NCBI RefSeq assembly: GCF_000218895.1
Contig: NC_015703.1
Location: 6,275,001 to 6,339,000 of the forward strand
Length of the DNA stretch: 64,000 nucleotides
DNA from: Runella slithyformis DSM 19594
GTDB taxonomy: Bacteria; Bacteroidota; Bacteroidia; Cytophagales; Spirosomataceae
Reading direction: 5' to 3'
Shown here: positions 25,114 to 34,375 of the stretch, piece by piece
Layout of the letters: every line of letters starts with the position of its first letter
How positions within the stretch are numbered: position 1 is the stretch's first letter
Made by a program: the position numbers and the translations under genes
Notes under the pieces: generated by a model
What the model was told of the DNA's origin: nothing
The model's input: only the letters and a program-made list of their open reading frames with translations
Database searches by the model: none

Positions 25114-27573
25114 TCATTGCGCTTTCACAACACTTGCTTTCGAGACCTTCCAGTCATTATCAAAAAAGCCCGCCATTTTCACTCCTTTTGTGCCATCTTT
25201 CAGCATATCTGCTCCGAAGATAAAATAGTCCGGAAAACCACTGCCACCGGTAAAGTATTGATTAGACTCTGTCGCCATCATTCCTGTCAAACCCGAACCG
25301 GAAACTACAGCCACCGAAGCAAAAGGGCTGTCAGGACGAGGGTAAGTAAAATAAGCACCCATATCATCTCCTGTCAGTTGCTCCTCTCCTACTTTGATAC
25401 TACCTCGTTGAATTTGAATCGGACTTTGACTCAATACTAAGGGCCATGCCGCATTGGTAGCGGCATTTCCATATAATACAACACCCCGATCAGGATAACC
25501 GGCAAGGGTAAATTCCCGGTCAGTAATAATGTCCACCGCCCCATTACCCCGATAATACCAGGTTTCGGCATCATAACGGGCTTTGTTGTAAGCCCATTCA
25601 TTTTCTTCTTTTGTTCCTGCTGTACCGTACACAAACACCATTTTGTGATTAAAAGCAGCTTTAAATGTCCCGTTTCGATGCGCCCCTTTTTGGGTAACCG
25701 CAGGTTTTTCGGCTACGGTCCACCTACCGTTCTTCGTAAAATAAAGAGGTTTATCGTCAACCATACAGGAAGTACAGACCTCCATGTCATCAATCTTCAC
25801 CGTAAAGGGTCGACCTTTTTCAAACGCCCCCGGCCAAAGAGTAACCGTGTGTACATTATCCGTTGTGATAGATATCAATTTTTTAGTTGCGTTTCGTTTT
25901 GCCTGAATTCGGCTATAGTTCAGGGGCATTTCCTGTTGCTCGATGCCTGCCCAAAGGTATACCGACGAAATGCCGGGGTTGGCCGTCGTAAAATCAATCA
26001 CTTCGGTCTCTTCGGCCTTTTTGCTGCGGTGCCATTTAAAAAAGTCAAACAGTGCCGGCCAATCCACGCTGTGATCACCGTACCAATGCGAACCATTAGG
26101 ATATTCGTAATACGAAAAATCATTGTGAAAAGCCCCTAATGTGTTACGCATCGTGCGGGCATATTCGACAGAAACCGTCCGATCGGCATCACCGTGCAAG
26201 ATATAAATACCGCTTGCCTTATAATTGGAGGCCAGAGCCATTACATTGCTGGGATTACTGGCCCGAAGCAGCATTTTTTCTACCGGATCCGTGCTGTTTT
26301 CAGGAATTTTTCCGTCGGCAGAGCCATAGCCCATCAGTGTTGGATACCCTGCGCAGGGCGCTACGCCTGCCCACATACCCGGATAGGTTGCTCCTAAGTA
26401 CCACGAACCGTGCCCCCCCATGGAATGTCCCGTCAAAAAAATCTTTTGGGGATGCGGATTAAATTTCTTTTTGGCAATTCCCAATACTTCCAGGGCATCC
26501 AGTCGGCCCCAATCTTCCCAGTTAAAACCCCGGGGACGTCGATTTGTGGGAGCAACCAATGTTCCCCAATCTTTTGATTTATAAGCCCTTGCCTGCCCAA
26601 TCGCCTCTACACCGGCTCCGTGTACCGACAAAAACAGTGCCGCCGTGTCGGTTTGCCCGCCTTTTTGGGGAGCAACCCCAAAATACTGAACACTGCCATC
26701 TATGGCGCTGATAAACGTATTGCTGTAATGTTCATTGGATTCAACAGCCTGCATCATAATTGTCTTTTGATCCATTGCCTTGCCATTTTGCAGTAACGTA
26801 AGCTCACAAGGTACCTCACCTTTTTGGTGAACGGCACTCACATCCATTCTAAAACCTACTTTTCGAGAGTTCAGGGCTGTGATGACGGGTACGTCGCTGA
26901 TGATTTCTTTGCCCTGTATCACCGCACGAAGCTGTACATTTACCAGTGGTTTTTCAGTCAAATTGAACAGCACAATTCCTCCCCAAACAGGCTCGGTGTT
27001 TTCTCTAAAAACGATGTGGGGCAAGGTTATATCGGGGATGCTTAACAGGACTTTTTTATCCGGAAAAATCAAATTTGCGATAATGCCCTGAAATCGTCCG
27101 CCCATACCTACCCGAACCAAAATCTCATTTAGGCCTTTTTTGAGTTTCACGGGGCTATACATGTAGCCATATTGGTTGGCGTCGCCTCCGCGAGGTATAC
27201 CATTAAAATACAATCCTGCATGACCTGCCACCTGCAATAACGCCAACATTTCTTTGGGAGCGGTATAGGTCAAATACAGATAGCCGTTGCTCAATGCCGT
27301 ATGGCGAAATCGTTTGGCTGTATCGGCCATTACCCGCTGCCATTTCAGTTCTTTCCCTTGCGCATCAGTAAAAAACAGTTTTCCTTCGGCAGGAACCGCC
27401 AATGTTTTATGAATCACTTGATACGTTAATTGGTCTTTGTATATAGCCTCGCGCCCATATTGATGACAAGGCCCTACCACAAGTCCTTCCGTAAATGTGT
27501 GAGTTGTTTGGGCGCAGCTTATATCAGCACAGAATAACCCGACTATAATCAACAAGTAAAAGGTGGATTTCAT
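25114..27573 (-). CDS. Secreted prolyl oligopeptidase-like serine hydrolase
   Basis: 819 residues with an N-terminal signal peptide (MKSTFYLLIIVGLFCADISC). The alpha/beta-hydrolase core is central: oxyanion region LFLSVHGAG, nucleophile in TGHSMGGHGSWYLG, acid in LHGDADRTVS and base in YPNGSHWYGDHS. N-terminal and C-terminal beta-rich parts flank it. The Ser-Asp-His set matches PF00326-like peptidases/esterases. Substrate unknown; a carbohydrate ester or a peptide are both possible. On the minus strand, convergent with the HMA gene. Confidence 0.85.
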   Translation of the reverse strand: MKSTFYLLIIVGLFCADISCAQTTHTFTEGLVVGPCHQYGREAIYKDQLTYQVIHKTLAVPAEGKLFFTDAQGKELKWQRVMADTAKRFRHTALSNGYLYLTYTAPKEMLALLQVAGHAGLYFNGIPRGGDANQYGYMYSPVKLKKGLNEILVRVGMGGRFQGIIANLIFPDKKVLLSIPDITLPHIVFRENTEPVWGGIVLFNLTEKPLVNVQLRAVIQGKEIISDVPVITALNSRKVGFRMDVSAVHQKGEVPCELTLLQNGKAMDQKTIMMQAVESNEHYSNTFISAIDGSVQYFGVAPQKGGQTDTAALFLSVHGAGVEAIGQARAYKSKDWGTLVAPTNRRPRGFNWEDWGRLDALEVLGIAKKKFNPHPQKIFLTGHSMGGHGSWYLGATYPGMWAGVAPCAGYPTLMGYGSADGKIPENSTDPVEKMLLRASNPSNVMALASNYKASGIYILHGDADRTVSVEYARTMRNTLGAFHNDFSYYEYPNGSHWYGDHSVDWPALFDFFKWHRSKKAEETEVIDFTTANPGISSVYLWAGIEQQEMPLNYSRIQAKRNATKKLISITTDNVHTVTLWPGAFEKGRPFTVKIDDMEVCTSCMVDDKPLYFTKNGRWTVAEKPAVTQKGAHRNGTFKAAFNHKMVFVYGTAGTKEENEWAYNKARYDAETWYYRGNGAVDIITDREFTLAGYPDRGVVLYGNAATNAAWPLVLSQSPIQIQRGSIKVGEEQLTGDDMGAYFTYPRPDSPFASVAVVSGSGLTGMMATESNQYFTGGSGFPDYFIFGADMLKDGTKGVKMAGFFDNDWKVSKASVVKAQ

Positions 27574-27610
27574 ACGAATGGGTGGTTTTTAATTTTTTTT
27601 AAAATATAGA

Positions 27611-27618
27611 CAAATATA
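27611..27618 (-). promoter_or_regulatory. Putative -7 element of the serine hydrolase gene
   Basis: Minus-strand TATATTTG, matching TAnnTTTG, about 38 nt before the ATG at 27573. Confidence 0.4.
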
Positions 27619-27702
27619 GTTTTTTTGCGCCAATTCTTAATAGCTATGCAGTAGCTTCCTAAAATAAACTAATGCAAATTAGGTATTACCAATATTTTAT
27701 CA

Positions 27703-27710
27703 TACCTTTG
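27703..27710 (+). promoter_or_regulatory. Putative -7 element of the cold-shock gene
   Basis: TACCTTTG, an exact consensus match. A TTAG at 27679-27682 is at about the -33 distance. The leader to the ATG at 27740 would be about 23 nt. Confidence 0.55.
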
Positions 27711-27739
27711 AATCTCAATACTTAATAAAGAATAATAGA

Positions 27740-27931
27740 ATGCAAGAAGGAACAGTAAAATTTTTTAATGACACCAAAGGATTTGGTTTTATTACTCCAT
27801 CTAATGGTGGCGCAGACATTTTTGTACACGTAACAGGTCTTAATGAAGACATTCGTGAAAATGACAATGTGTCTTTCGACGTAGAAAACGGTAAGAAAGG
27901 TCTAAACGCGGTTAACGTAAAAGTTATCTAA
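27740..27931 (+). CDS. Cold-shock domain protein
   Basis: 63 residues forming one cold-shock (CspA-like) domain. RNP1 is KGFGFITP and RNP2 is DIFVHVTGL; the start GTVKFFNDTKGFGF is typical. It binds single-stranded nucleic acid and acts as an RNA chaperone. Bacteroidota usually have several copies, so the specific paralogue cannot be named. A strong terminator follows, so it is monocistronic. Confidence 0.95.
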   Translation: MQEGTVKFFNDTKGFGFITPSNGGADIFVHVTGLNEDIRENDNVSFDVENGKKGLNAVNVKVI

Positions 27932-27956
27932 CTTTATTCATAAAAATCATTCTGTA

Positions 27957-27990
27957 AGAAAGCCGCTTCCAATGATGGAAGCGGCTTTCT
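27957..27990 (+). terminator. Terminator of the cold-shock gene
   Basis: A 15-bp perfect stem (AGAAAGCCGCTTCCA with its complement), ATGA loop, then a T-run. Confidence 0.85.
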
Positions 27991-28541
27991 TTTTTTAGGT
28001 TTCTGCATGTTGTTCACTCTTTCCAACTATATACTTAGCTCTGACTTACTTTATCAAAAAGTTGATAAATGACAATTTACCCAAAAAAGAGATTACATAT
28101 TTTGTTTTGCAACAGTAACTTTAATCTTACTATTAAACGAATGGACCCAGTAAGTAAATTATAAGTACTTACAATAGTACACTCCGCGTGCTGATTCGTA
28201 GATCTACCGGAGGCTTACTGTTTTATATGAAATAAGCCTATTCATTGAAATTACTGATAAGGGTCAAAACTAAAGCGGCCGGTGTTGCTCACTGTAAAAT
28301 TATAGTTAGTGATAAAAGCCATAAATTACTGCCGAAATGTAAAGGCATCTTTTGATTTATTTATTAAAAAAACAGACCTCAAAATACAAATTGTATGGCC
28401 TTACTTTGCATTCGGAAATTTTAAGCACCTGATTCCGTGAGTTGTAGAGCAATAAATTCAAATCAAAGACCGGACCCTTAAAAAAAATACTTTTTATTTT
28501 CCAAAGTTATATCTCAACATATTATTTAACATTTATGCCCC
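27991..28541. other. AT-rich region without recognised genes
   Basis: About 550 bp with no supportable reading frame on either strand and no recognisable RNA gene. It starts a low-GC stretch that continues, with a few genes, to about 31.9 kb. Confidence 0.5.
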
Positions 28542-28802
28542 ATGAATACTGCTATGACTTGGGTTAAAGTATCTGATCTTGTTAAAAGCAACAAGAGCTT
28601 TCAAATAATTCATAAAGCAAAAAACGATATATTAATGTGGTGCTTAGTAAGAAACTCCAATCCTGTAATGTACCAGGAAATCGTATCAGACACTCAACCA
28701 TTTGTTAATGTTTATTGCCTTGTTGAAGAACGTAAAACCAAATCTGCAACTATAAATAAATCTAAAATTAAGGCTGTTGTAATAGGCACCTCTCATTCAT
28801 AA
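28542..28802 (+). CDS. Small protein of unknown function
   Basis: 86 residues, beginning MNTAMTWVKVSDLVKSNKS. There is no signal peptide or TM helix. Composition is balanced, with many Lys/Val/Ser and a beta-rich look (FQIIHKAKNDILMWCLVRN, FVNVYCLVEE). No family recognised. It stands alone in an AT-rich, gene-poor stretch, and could be a recently acquired or fast-evolving gene. A hairpin lies about 100 nt downstream. Confidence 0.45.
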   Translation: MNTAMTWVKVSDLVKSNKSFQIIHKAKNDILMWCLVRNSNPVMYQEIVSDTQPFVNVYCLVEERKTKSATINKSKIKAVVIGTSHS

Positions 28803-29413
28803 AAAAGACAGATACAGCTTTCTCATTGCTTCAAAATATTCATTTGCTATCAGTACTATTTACTACTCAACGTTATTTAATTATTTTAAGTAGGGTAAAG
28901 TGAAAACAATACTTCCTCCAATGGAGGAAGTATTATACTTATTTAATACCTACCGTATACTTTTCTAACACTTCAATTTGTAATACTTTTATAAAGATCG
29001 TTACTGCATTTTAAAATTGTTAGCTATACAATACACCCCTGATTGAGAAAGAATGTGCGGTACCTTTTTATTTAGTCGAAAACCCGGCTTTCTGAAGGCG
29101 GAAAGCAATCCAATTCATTGACTATCACAAAGGCCTGAAAATCAGGCTTAGGAATGCAGAAGAAGTTTAGAATTGGCCGCTCCCACAATTAATAACTGTT
29201 CGGTAAAAATTACGTATAAAATGACATACATTCATACAAGACTGCCTATTAATTTGGTATATTGAAAACAAAAATGACAATAATCTTATTTTTGTGATGC
29301 ATTTAATACGTTTTTTAAGCAAAATTATACTACTTGTTAAAGAGTAACTTTTAATTCTTAACGGATCAAGGAGTCTTTTCAATGCCAATACTATCAAAAA
29401 TACCGATAATATC
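28803..29413. other. AT-rich intergenic region
   Basis: About 610 bp without a supportable gene. A hairpin is listed separately. A short frame from about 29053 (MCGTFLFSRKPGFLK) ends after 22 codons and is not supported as a gene. Confidence 0.5.
28908..28934. terminator. Possible hairpin terminator
   Basis: AATACTTCCTCCA (28908-28920) and its complement at 28922-28934, so the stem is 10 bp or more around a short loop. There is no strong T-run, so terminator function is uncertain. Confidence 0.35.
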
Positions 29414-30520
29414 ATGATTATCAAGGTTTTAATTATTGAGGATGAGGATGCTATCCGTGAAAATATAGCCGAAATGCTGTCTATTTCCGGATTTAAAGTA
29501 GAGACGGCCGCTAATGGCCGAGAGGGACTCTCACAAACCCTTGTTTTTAAGCCGGATGTAATCATTTGTGATATCATGATGCCCCTTATGAATGGCTATC
29601 AGGTACTTGAAACCCTGCGCAGTTCAAACTCACAGGCTAATACCCCATTCATTTTTTTAACTTCCATGGCTAATCCTGCGGAAATAAGGGAAGGGATGTT
29701 GATAGGTGCTGATGATTATTTGACAAAACCCTTTAATTTTTCCGATCTGATAGCCGCTATTGAAAGTAGGCTGAAACGGGAAAAACTACGCAAAGAAGAG
29801 CTGAATACACAAATAAAAGAATACCAATACAATCTTAACAAGGTCTCTACCCATGAATACAATACACCGTTAAGCAGTATGTTGGGATTTTTAAATTTAT
29901 TGTCAAATCATTATTCTTCATTTGATAAAGAGGAAACGCTTTCAATGCTTGAATTAATTACACTTTCATGCACCAGATTAAAAAAGACATTGGATAACAG
30001 CCATTTACATTTACTTTTACAAAAACTCGAACCTACCCATGATTGGTACAAACAGTATACTACCGGGTGTACTGTTATTGACGAAAAAAGTCTTAAAGAA
30101 ATGGCATCATCATTGGCACATCAATACGAAACCGCTTTTGTACGTAAGACTTCTTTCCGTGCTTCTATTGAAACTGCCACTATTTCTATTTCAGAGGCAA
30201 ACCTAAAAAAAGCCGTGGAGGAGTTAATTGAAAACGCTTTTAAATTCTCAGATGATAACAGTTGCGTGGAAATCACGGGAAAACGGCTTCAAGATAACTA
30301 TCAACTGACCATTATAAACCAAGGCAGAGAATTCCACCCTGATCATATCCGACAAATAGGCCCTTATCTTCAATTTGAAAGAGAAAAGTATGAGCAACAG
30401 GGCCTTGGTCTTGGATTATGGATTGCCCAAAAGTTAATTACCTTAAACAAAGGCCAATTAACTATAGGCAGTCATAATGGACATACATGCATAACCGTTT
30501 TATTTGGAATAATGGAATAG
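29414..30520 (+). CDS. Soluble receiver-histidine kinase hybrid
   Basis: 368 residues with no TM helix or sensor domain. Residues 1-120 are a CheY-like receiver (acidic pocket IIEDEDA, D53 in ICDIMMP, K105 in YLTKPF). A coiled coil (about 120-145) leads to a HisKA dimerisation domain with H147 in STHEYNTPLSSMLGF. The HATPase part has the N-box ELIENAFKFSDD and G-box QGLGLGLWIAQK. Such REC-HK proteins receive phosphate from another kinase or act as phosphorelay nodes. The nearest partner is the REC-AraC gene 540 nt downstream. Confidence 0.88.
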   Translation: MIIKVLIIEDEDAIRENIAEMLSISGFKVETAANGREGLSQTLVFKPDVIICDIMMPLMNGYQVLETLRSSNSQANTPFIFLTSMANPAEIREGMLIGADDYLTKPFNFSDLIAAIESRLKREKLRKEELNTQIKEYQYNLNKVSTHEYNTPLSSMLGFLNLLSNHYSSFDKEETLSMLELITLSCTRLKKTLDNSHLHLLLQKLEPTHDWYKQYTTGCTVIDEKSLKEMASSLAHQYETAFVRKTSFRASIETATISISEANLKKAVEELIENAFKFSDDNSCVEITGKRLQDNYQLTIINQGREFHPDHIRQIGPYLQFEREKYEQQGLGLGLWIAQKLITLNKGQLTIGSHNGHTCITVLFGIME

Positions 30521-31059
30521 GGATGATAGTTTAGAACAATCAATCTTTACACTATATACGTTACCTTCTCAGTTTATTAATACCAAACCCCTATTCAGGA
30601 GTTTCTTATTTTGCAAAAAACTATGTTTAATAAGAAAAGCAACATTTAACATAAAGATACCAAATCAGTACGTCTTACTTTATGGTCAGTTTGTACTTCA
30701 TGCTCCGACAACACCCTTTTGATTATGTCTTTCCCTAAAACTCAGAGAATAATCTACAAATATTATATGCTGATCGTTAAGCATATATAACTACAAGCCC
30801 AGAATAGATAATTTCATAAAATAAGGCTAAACAACTACCGTATATTTGTTTTTCATAATCTAAATCAACTGATAGAATCTTTGAGAACATCTTTTTTTAA
30901 TTTTCACATTAAATATGCCTTTTATTCAAAAAAATATACTGTTTTTTTGAAAACATCTAAAGGTTTATTATGTTTTATGGCCAACTTTAAGAGTCATTTC
31001 TATTCTCAGGGGTTGCCGGCCCCTGCATTTGGAATTACAAAGAAAAACTCGCAGCAGGT
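30521..31059. other. AT-rich intergenic region
   Basis: About 540 bp between the REC-HK and REC-AraC genes with no supportable gene or clear terminator. The distance suggests separate promoters. Confidence 0.5.
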
Positions 31060-31803
31060 ATGGCAAAAATTTTAGTAGTAGAAGATGATGATGCACTGAG
31101 AACTAATATTCTGGAACATTTAACCATTGCAGGTCATCAAATTCATGGTTCTCTGAATGGCATTGATGCTTTAGAGACATTACATACCTTTACCCCTGAT
31201 ATCATTATATGTGACATCCAAATGCCGATAATGGATGGGATCGAATTTCTTAAAGAAAAACAAAAAGATAAGCTTTACCAATCTATTCCGCTTATCTTTT
31301 TGACTTCCAATGTATCCACCAATCAGAAATTGATGGGTTTGGAAGTTGGAGCAATTGATTATATTACTAAGCCTTTTCAAATTAAAGAGCTGATTTTTAA
31401 AATTGATAATATAACAGCCCTGCGCTCCAACCTTATGATGTTGCCTCCTCCTGCGGAGCCTTTGGAAGATAAAGAAACTATCCGTTTTAAAACTAATCTT
31501 GAAGAAATATTACTGTCTTTACATTCAAATCAGGACTTTTCCATTAGCGAAGCCGCTTTCCAACTGAATATGAGTGTCTCGACGTTTCAACGGCATTTGA
31601 ATCGTTATTATGGGAGTAATTTCAGCGATTTATTAAAGCTATACCGTCTTACAAAAGCAGCAATGATGTTATTAAAAACGGATAAAAGTATTGAAGAGAT
31701 TGCTTTTCAGTCCGGATTCAACAGCCTTTCATACTTTTCAAGAAGTTTTAAAGAAGTTTATAAAATTCCCCCTATCAAGTATCGCCTGACAAACCTTCAT
31801 TAA
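31060..31803 (+). CDS. Response regulator, receiver plus AraC-type DNA-binding domain
   Basis: 247 residues. Receiver domain 1-120: acidic pocket VVEDDD, D52 in ICDIQMP, K104 in YITKPF. The C-terminal half (about 147-247) is an AraC helix-turn-helix domain (SISEAAFQLNMSVSTFQRHL, then IEEIAFQSGFNSLSYFSRSF and IPPIKYR). It is the same order as the response regulator part of Bacteroidota hybrid two-component systems, but free-standing. The REC-HK upstream is its likely upstream partner. Confidence 0.9.
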   Translation: MAKILVVEDDDALRTNILEHLTIAGHQIHGSLNGIDALETLHTFTPDIIICDIQMPIMDGIEFLKEKQKDKLYQSIPLIFLTSNVSTNQKLMGLEVGAIDYITKPFQIKELIFKIDNITALRSNLMMLPPPAEPLEDKETIRFKTNLEEILLSLHSNQDFSISEAAFQLNMSVSTFQRHLNRYYGSNFSDLLKLYRLTKAAMMLLKTDKSIEEIAFQSGFNSLSYFSRSFKEVYKIPPIKYRLTNLH

Positions 31804-31871
31804 ACCCCGGGTCTTAATAGGCATGTTCAGCAAAATTAAATTTTACATTCAATAGAGAAAACGAAAGCAAT

Positions 31872-32534
31872 TCACTCTTTCAACATCCCCCATACAATCA
31901 GCCACTGCGCAGCTGCATAGGTAGTCATGATAATAAGTGATGAAGCCTCGAAAGGCTGTAGAAATTTATTGCCCGCAATGCTTGAATCGGAGATGATAAA
32001 CAACACCGCTCCCATAATTACCCATCTATAACTCATTCGACTCACTGAACCTTTTCGCAGCGCCGCCGCCGCTCCCATACTGCATAAACATACAGCATAA
32101 GCCACTACGGGTATCCACAAGCCCGCGGTAGCCGGGTTTTGAGTCAAGGTTGGGTGCAACACTGCCAAAAAAGCGGCCGCATAAAGAATAAACGGTACAA
32201 TGTACCACCACCGAACAGGGTTAAACTGCGTTTTTTTCAAACGGGTAATGGTTTGTAGAAACGCTGAAATATAGAAAATCTGCATGACCAAAAAAGAGCT
32301 TAATCCGGCTATAAAAAGATCTTTTCCGCGAATCATTAAGAATACATCTCCCCCCAATCCAAACCACATACCTATCCACAATAACGAATGTGAAGTACGA
32401 TAGCCAAATGTCCAAAACAGAAGCGAAAGCATAATGAGCGGTTTTAAGAGGTATACTCCCTGCCAAAAACCGGCATAGCCGCAAGCGATTTCGGCAAGGA
32501 CAATAACCGTGTAAATAAGTAATTTTAGACGCAT
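31872..32534 (-). CDS. YhhN family lysoplasmalogenase-like membrane protein
   Basis: 220 residues from the ATG at 32534 (MRLKLLIYTVIVLAEIACGY). A longer frame to 32687 would overlap the epimerase gene and lacks a sensible N-terminus. About eight TM helices. YhhN-family features: LKPLIMLSLLFWTFGY, LWIGMWFGLGGDVFLM, FIAGLSSFLVMQIFYISAF, VMGAVLFIISDSSIAGNKF in sections. Members hydrolyse lysoplasmalogens (TMEM86 homologues) though bacterial roles are mostly untested. A 12-bp inverted repeat separates it from the upstream epimerase gene. Confidence 0.8.
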   Translation of the reverse strand: MRLKLLIYTVIVLAEIACGYAGFWQGVYLLKPLIMLSLLFWTFGYRTSHSLLWIGMWFGLGGDVFLMIRGKDLFIAGLSSFLVMQIFYISAFLQTITRLKKTQFNPVRWWYIVPFILYAAAFLAVLHPTLTQNPATAGLWIPVVAYAVCLCSMGAAAALRKGSVSRMSYRWVIMGAVLFIISDSSIAGNKFLQPFEASSLIIMTTYAAAQWLIVWGMLKE

Positions 32535-32573
32535 AAAATCAGTCAGACAGGTTAGGTTTGGGAATTTGCAAGG

Positions 32574-32621
32574 GCTGGGTTTACCCCTTCCTGATGTCAC
32601 AAGGGCAAAGGTAAACCCAGC
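32574..32621. repeat. Intergenic inverted repeat between the epimerase and YhhN genes
   Basis: GCTGGGTTTACC (32574-32585) and its exact complement (32610-32621) with a 24-nt loop, just after the epimerase stop on the minus strand. There is no U-tract; it may be an attenuator or dispersed repeat. Confidence 0.5.
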
Positions 32622-32623
32622 TC

Positions 32624-33028
32624 CTACGGTTTTTCCTGGCAAAGTTCTATCAACACTCCATTGGTACCTTTGGGGTGCAGAAAACACACCAGTTTATTAT
32701 CAGCACCACGTTTGGGGGTTTCATTCAACAGTGTAAATCCTTCGTTTTTGAGACGCTGCATTTCGGCCCAAATATCATCCACTTCAAACGCGATATGGTG
32801 AATTCCTTCGCCTTTTTTCTCAATAAATTTCGCTATCGGACTGTCGGGGTCAGTAGCTTCAAGCAGCTCTATTTTGGTTTGATTGATTATGAAAAAAGAG
32901 GTCGTTACTCCTTCCGATTCAACAGATTCGTGTTTATAAGACGACGTATTAAAAAGTTTGGAAAACAGTTCGTCGGAAGCAGCGATATTTTTGACTGCAA
33001 TTCCAAGATGTTCGACGTTGGTAAGCAT
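32624..33028 (-). CDS. mce: Methylmalonyl-CoA epimerase
   Basis: 134 residues with the VOC (glyoxalase) fold. It interconverts (2R)- and (2S)-methylmalonyl-CoA in propionate metabolism. Metal ligands are seen in MLTNVEHLGIAV (His), GEGIHHIAFEVDD (His) and GVLIELCQE (Glu), with KIELLEATDPDSPI in the middle, as in the family. The gene is alone; the mutase subunits are not in the window. Confidence 0.92.
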   Translation of the reverse strand: MLTNVEHLGIAVKNIAASDELFSKLFNTSSYKHESVESEGVTTSFFIINQTKIELLEATDPDSPIAKFIEKKGEGIHHIAFEVDDIWAEMQRLKNEGFTLLNETPKRGADNKLVCFLHPKGTNGVLIELCQEKP

Positions 33029-33365
33029 CTGATGAAGAAGATTTTTAACTTAGTATTAGGCAAAAGTGAACAACTTAGCGATAATAAACAAAAGTTTTCG
33101 ACCAAGCTTTTTAAATCGCTTAGTTCTTAATGCGAGAGTGAAAATTTAGCTCATCCTGTGGATAAATGAAGTGAACCGGAGAATGCTTAAAGGAGTTACT
33201 GCCCAATGCTATCCACCAATTTACTACAGAAAAGAGGTTTTTCACTACGCTGCATTTTTTTCAAACGTTTGCAATAGGTTTTCTCTTTGAAGGCTTACTC
33301 CTTCAAAAGTTAATACTGTATATTTGCTCAGTCATACGAACGTAATCCTGTATATCAATATCATC
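33029..33365. other. Intergenic region upstream of the inositol oxygenase gene
   Basis: About 340 bp between divergent genes with no coding capacity. A -7 element is listed separately; nothing else recognised. Confidence 0.5.
33319..33326 (+). promoter_or_regulatory. Putative -7 element of the inositol oxygenase gene
   Basis: TATATTTG, matching TAnnTTTG, 40 nt before the ATG at 33366. No clear -33. Confidence 0.45.
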
Positions 33366-34250
33366 ATGAATTCTACGCAATACACCGACGCCGAAATCGC
33401 TCCATTAGCCAGTTTGGACGAGTGGGAAGACGACCTTATTCTACGTTATCCCGATCCCGACAGCCTCGCACAAGCCAAGGCCAAAGAAGAGTTTCGTAAT
33501 TACGACGATCCTGCCCGTGATACCGTAAAAGAGTTTTATCGTCTTAATCACAAGTATCAGACGTACGATTTTGTGATGGAAAAACGTCAGGATTTTCTCA
33601 AGTTTAACAAGAAAGAAATGACCCTGTGGGATTCCTTTGAGTTTCTGAATACCCTGGTGGATGATTCTGACCCGGATATTGCTCTGGACCAACTCCAACA
33701 CCTGTTACAAACTTCGGAAGCTATCCGTGCCGATGGCCACCCTGATTGGTTTGTGTTAACGGGTTTGCTGCACGACATGGGAAAAGTACTTTGCCTGTTT
33801 GGTGAGCCCCAATGGGCCGTAGTGGGCGATACTTTTCCGGTAGGTTGCCAACATTCTGACAAAATCGTTTATCCCGAATTTTTTGCGGCCAATCCTGATT
33901 CTACCGACGAGCGTTTCAACACGAAATACGGTGTTTACGAGCCAAACTGCGGCTTGCGCAACGTCCACATGTCATGGGGTCACGACGAGTATTTGTACCA
34001 AATGACTAAAAATTATTTGCCTGAGTCAGCTTTGTACATGATTCGTTATCACTCTTTTTATGCACAACACCGTGAAAATGCGTACACACACCTGATGGAT
34101 GAGCACGACCACGAATATTTCAAATGGGTGAAAGTTTTCAATCCGTATGATTTGTACACAAAATCGCCTAAAGTTCCTGATTGGAACGAGCTTAGACCTT
34201 ATTATGAAGACTTAGCCGCGAAATATTTGCCTTCCACATTAAAATTTTAA
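33366..34250 (+). CDS. Inositol oxygenase (MIOX family)
   Basis: 294 residues from ATG 33366. MIOX uses a mixed-valent di-iron site to cleave myo-inositol to D-glucuronate with O2. All expected ligands are present in the HD-type fold: H125 (RADGHPDW), H136 and D137 (GLLHDMGKV), H206 (HMSWGHDEYL), H229 (IRYHSFYAQH) and D262 (KVFNPYDLYTK). The protein closely resembles the eukaryotic enzyme in length and order. A terminator follows and a LacI regulator lies 125 nt downstream; there are no other inositol genes here. It is unusual in bacteria, which mainly use inositol dehydrogenase. Confidence 0.92.
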   Translation: MNSTQYTDAEIAPLASLDEWEDDLILRYPDPDSLAQAKAKEEFRNYDDPARDTVKEFYRLNHKYQTYDFVMEKRQDFLKFNKKEMTLWDSFEFLNTLVDDSDPDIALDQLQHLLQTSEAIRADGHPDWFVLTGLLHDMGKVLCLFGEPQWAVVGDTFPVGCQHSDKIVYPEFFAANPDSTDERFNTKYGVYEPNCGLRNVHMSWGHDEYLYQMTKNYLPESALYMIRYHSFYAQHRENAYTHLMDEHDHEYFKWVKVFNPYDLYTKSPKVPDWNELRPYYEDLAAKYLPSTLKF

Positions 34251-34253
34251 TCT

Positions 34254-34280
34254 AAAAAGCGGTTCTCAGAGCCGCTTTTT
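34254..34280 (+). terminator. Terminator of the inositol oxygenase gene
   Basis: A 13-bp stem with one G-U pair (AAAAAGCGGTTCT with AGAGCCGCTTTTT), followed by a T-run. Confidence 0.8.
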
Positions 34281-34332
34281 TTTTATCTTCCCGTGACAAA
34301 TAAGGGCAGAACAAGAAAAGCGGAACAAGAAA

Positions 34333-34358
34333 TAGGGCAGAGGCAAGCCCTGCCCCTA
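34333..34358. repeat. GC-rich hairpin before the LacI gene
   Basis: TAGGGCAG pairs with CTGCCCCTA around GGC-AA-GCC. It is GC-rich in AT-rich surroundings and lies 17 nt before the LacI gene start. Likely a dispersed intergenic repeat; it could affect translation of the regulator. Confidence 0.45.
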
Positions 34359-34375
34359 CTACTGTCTACTGAACT

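Noticed and set aside
28908-28934. Short palindrome considered as a CRISPR-like repeat
   Set aside because: A single hairpin with no repeat-spacer array, and no cas genes in the window.
29053-29121. Short frame beginning MCGTFLFSRKPGFLK
   Set aside because: Only 22 codons and no homology recognised.
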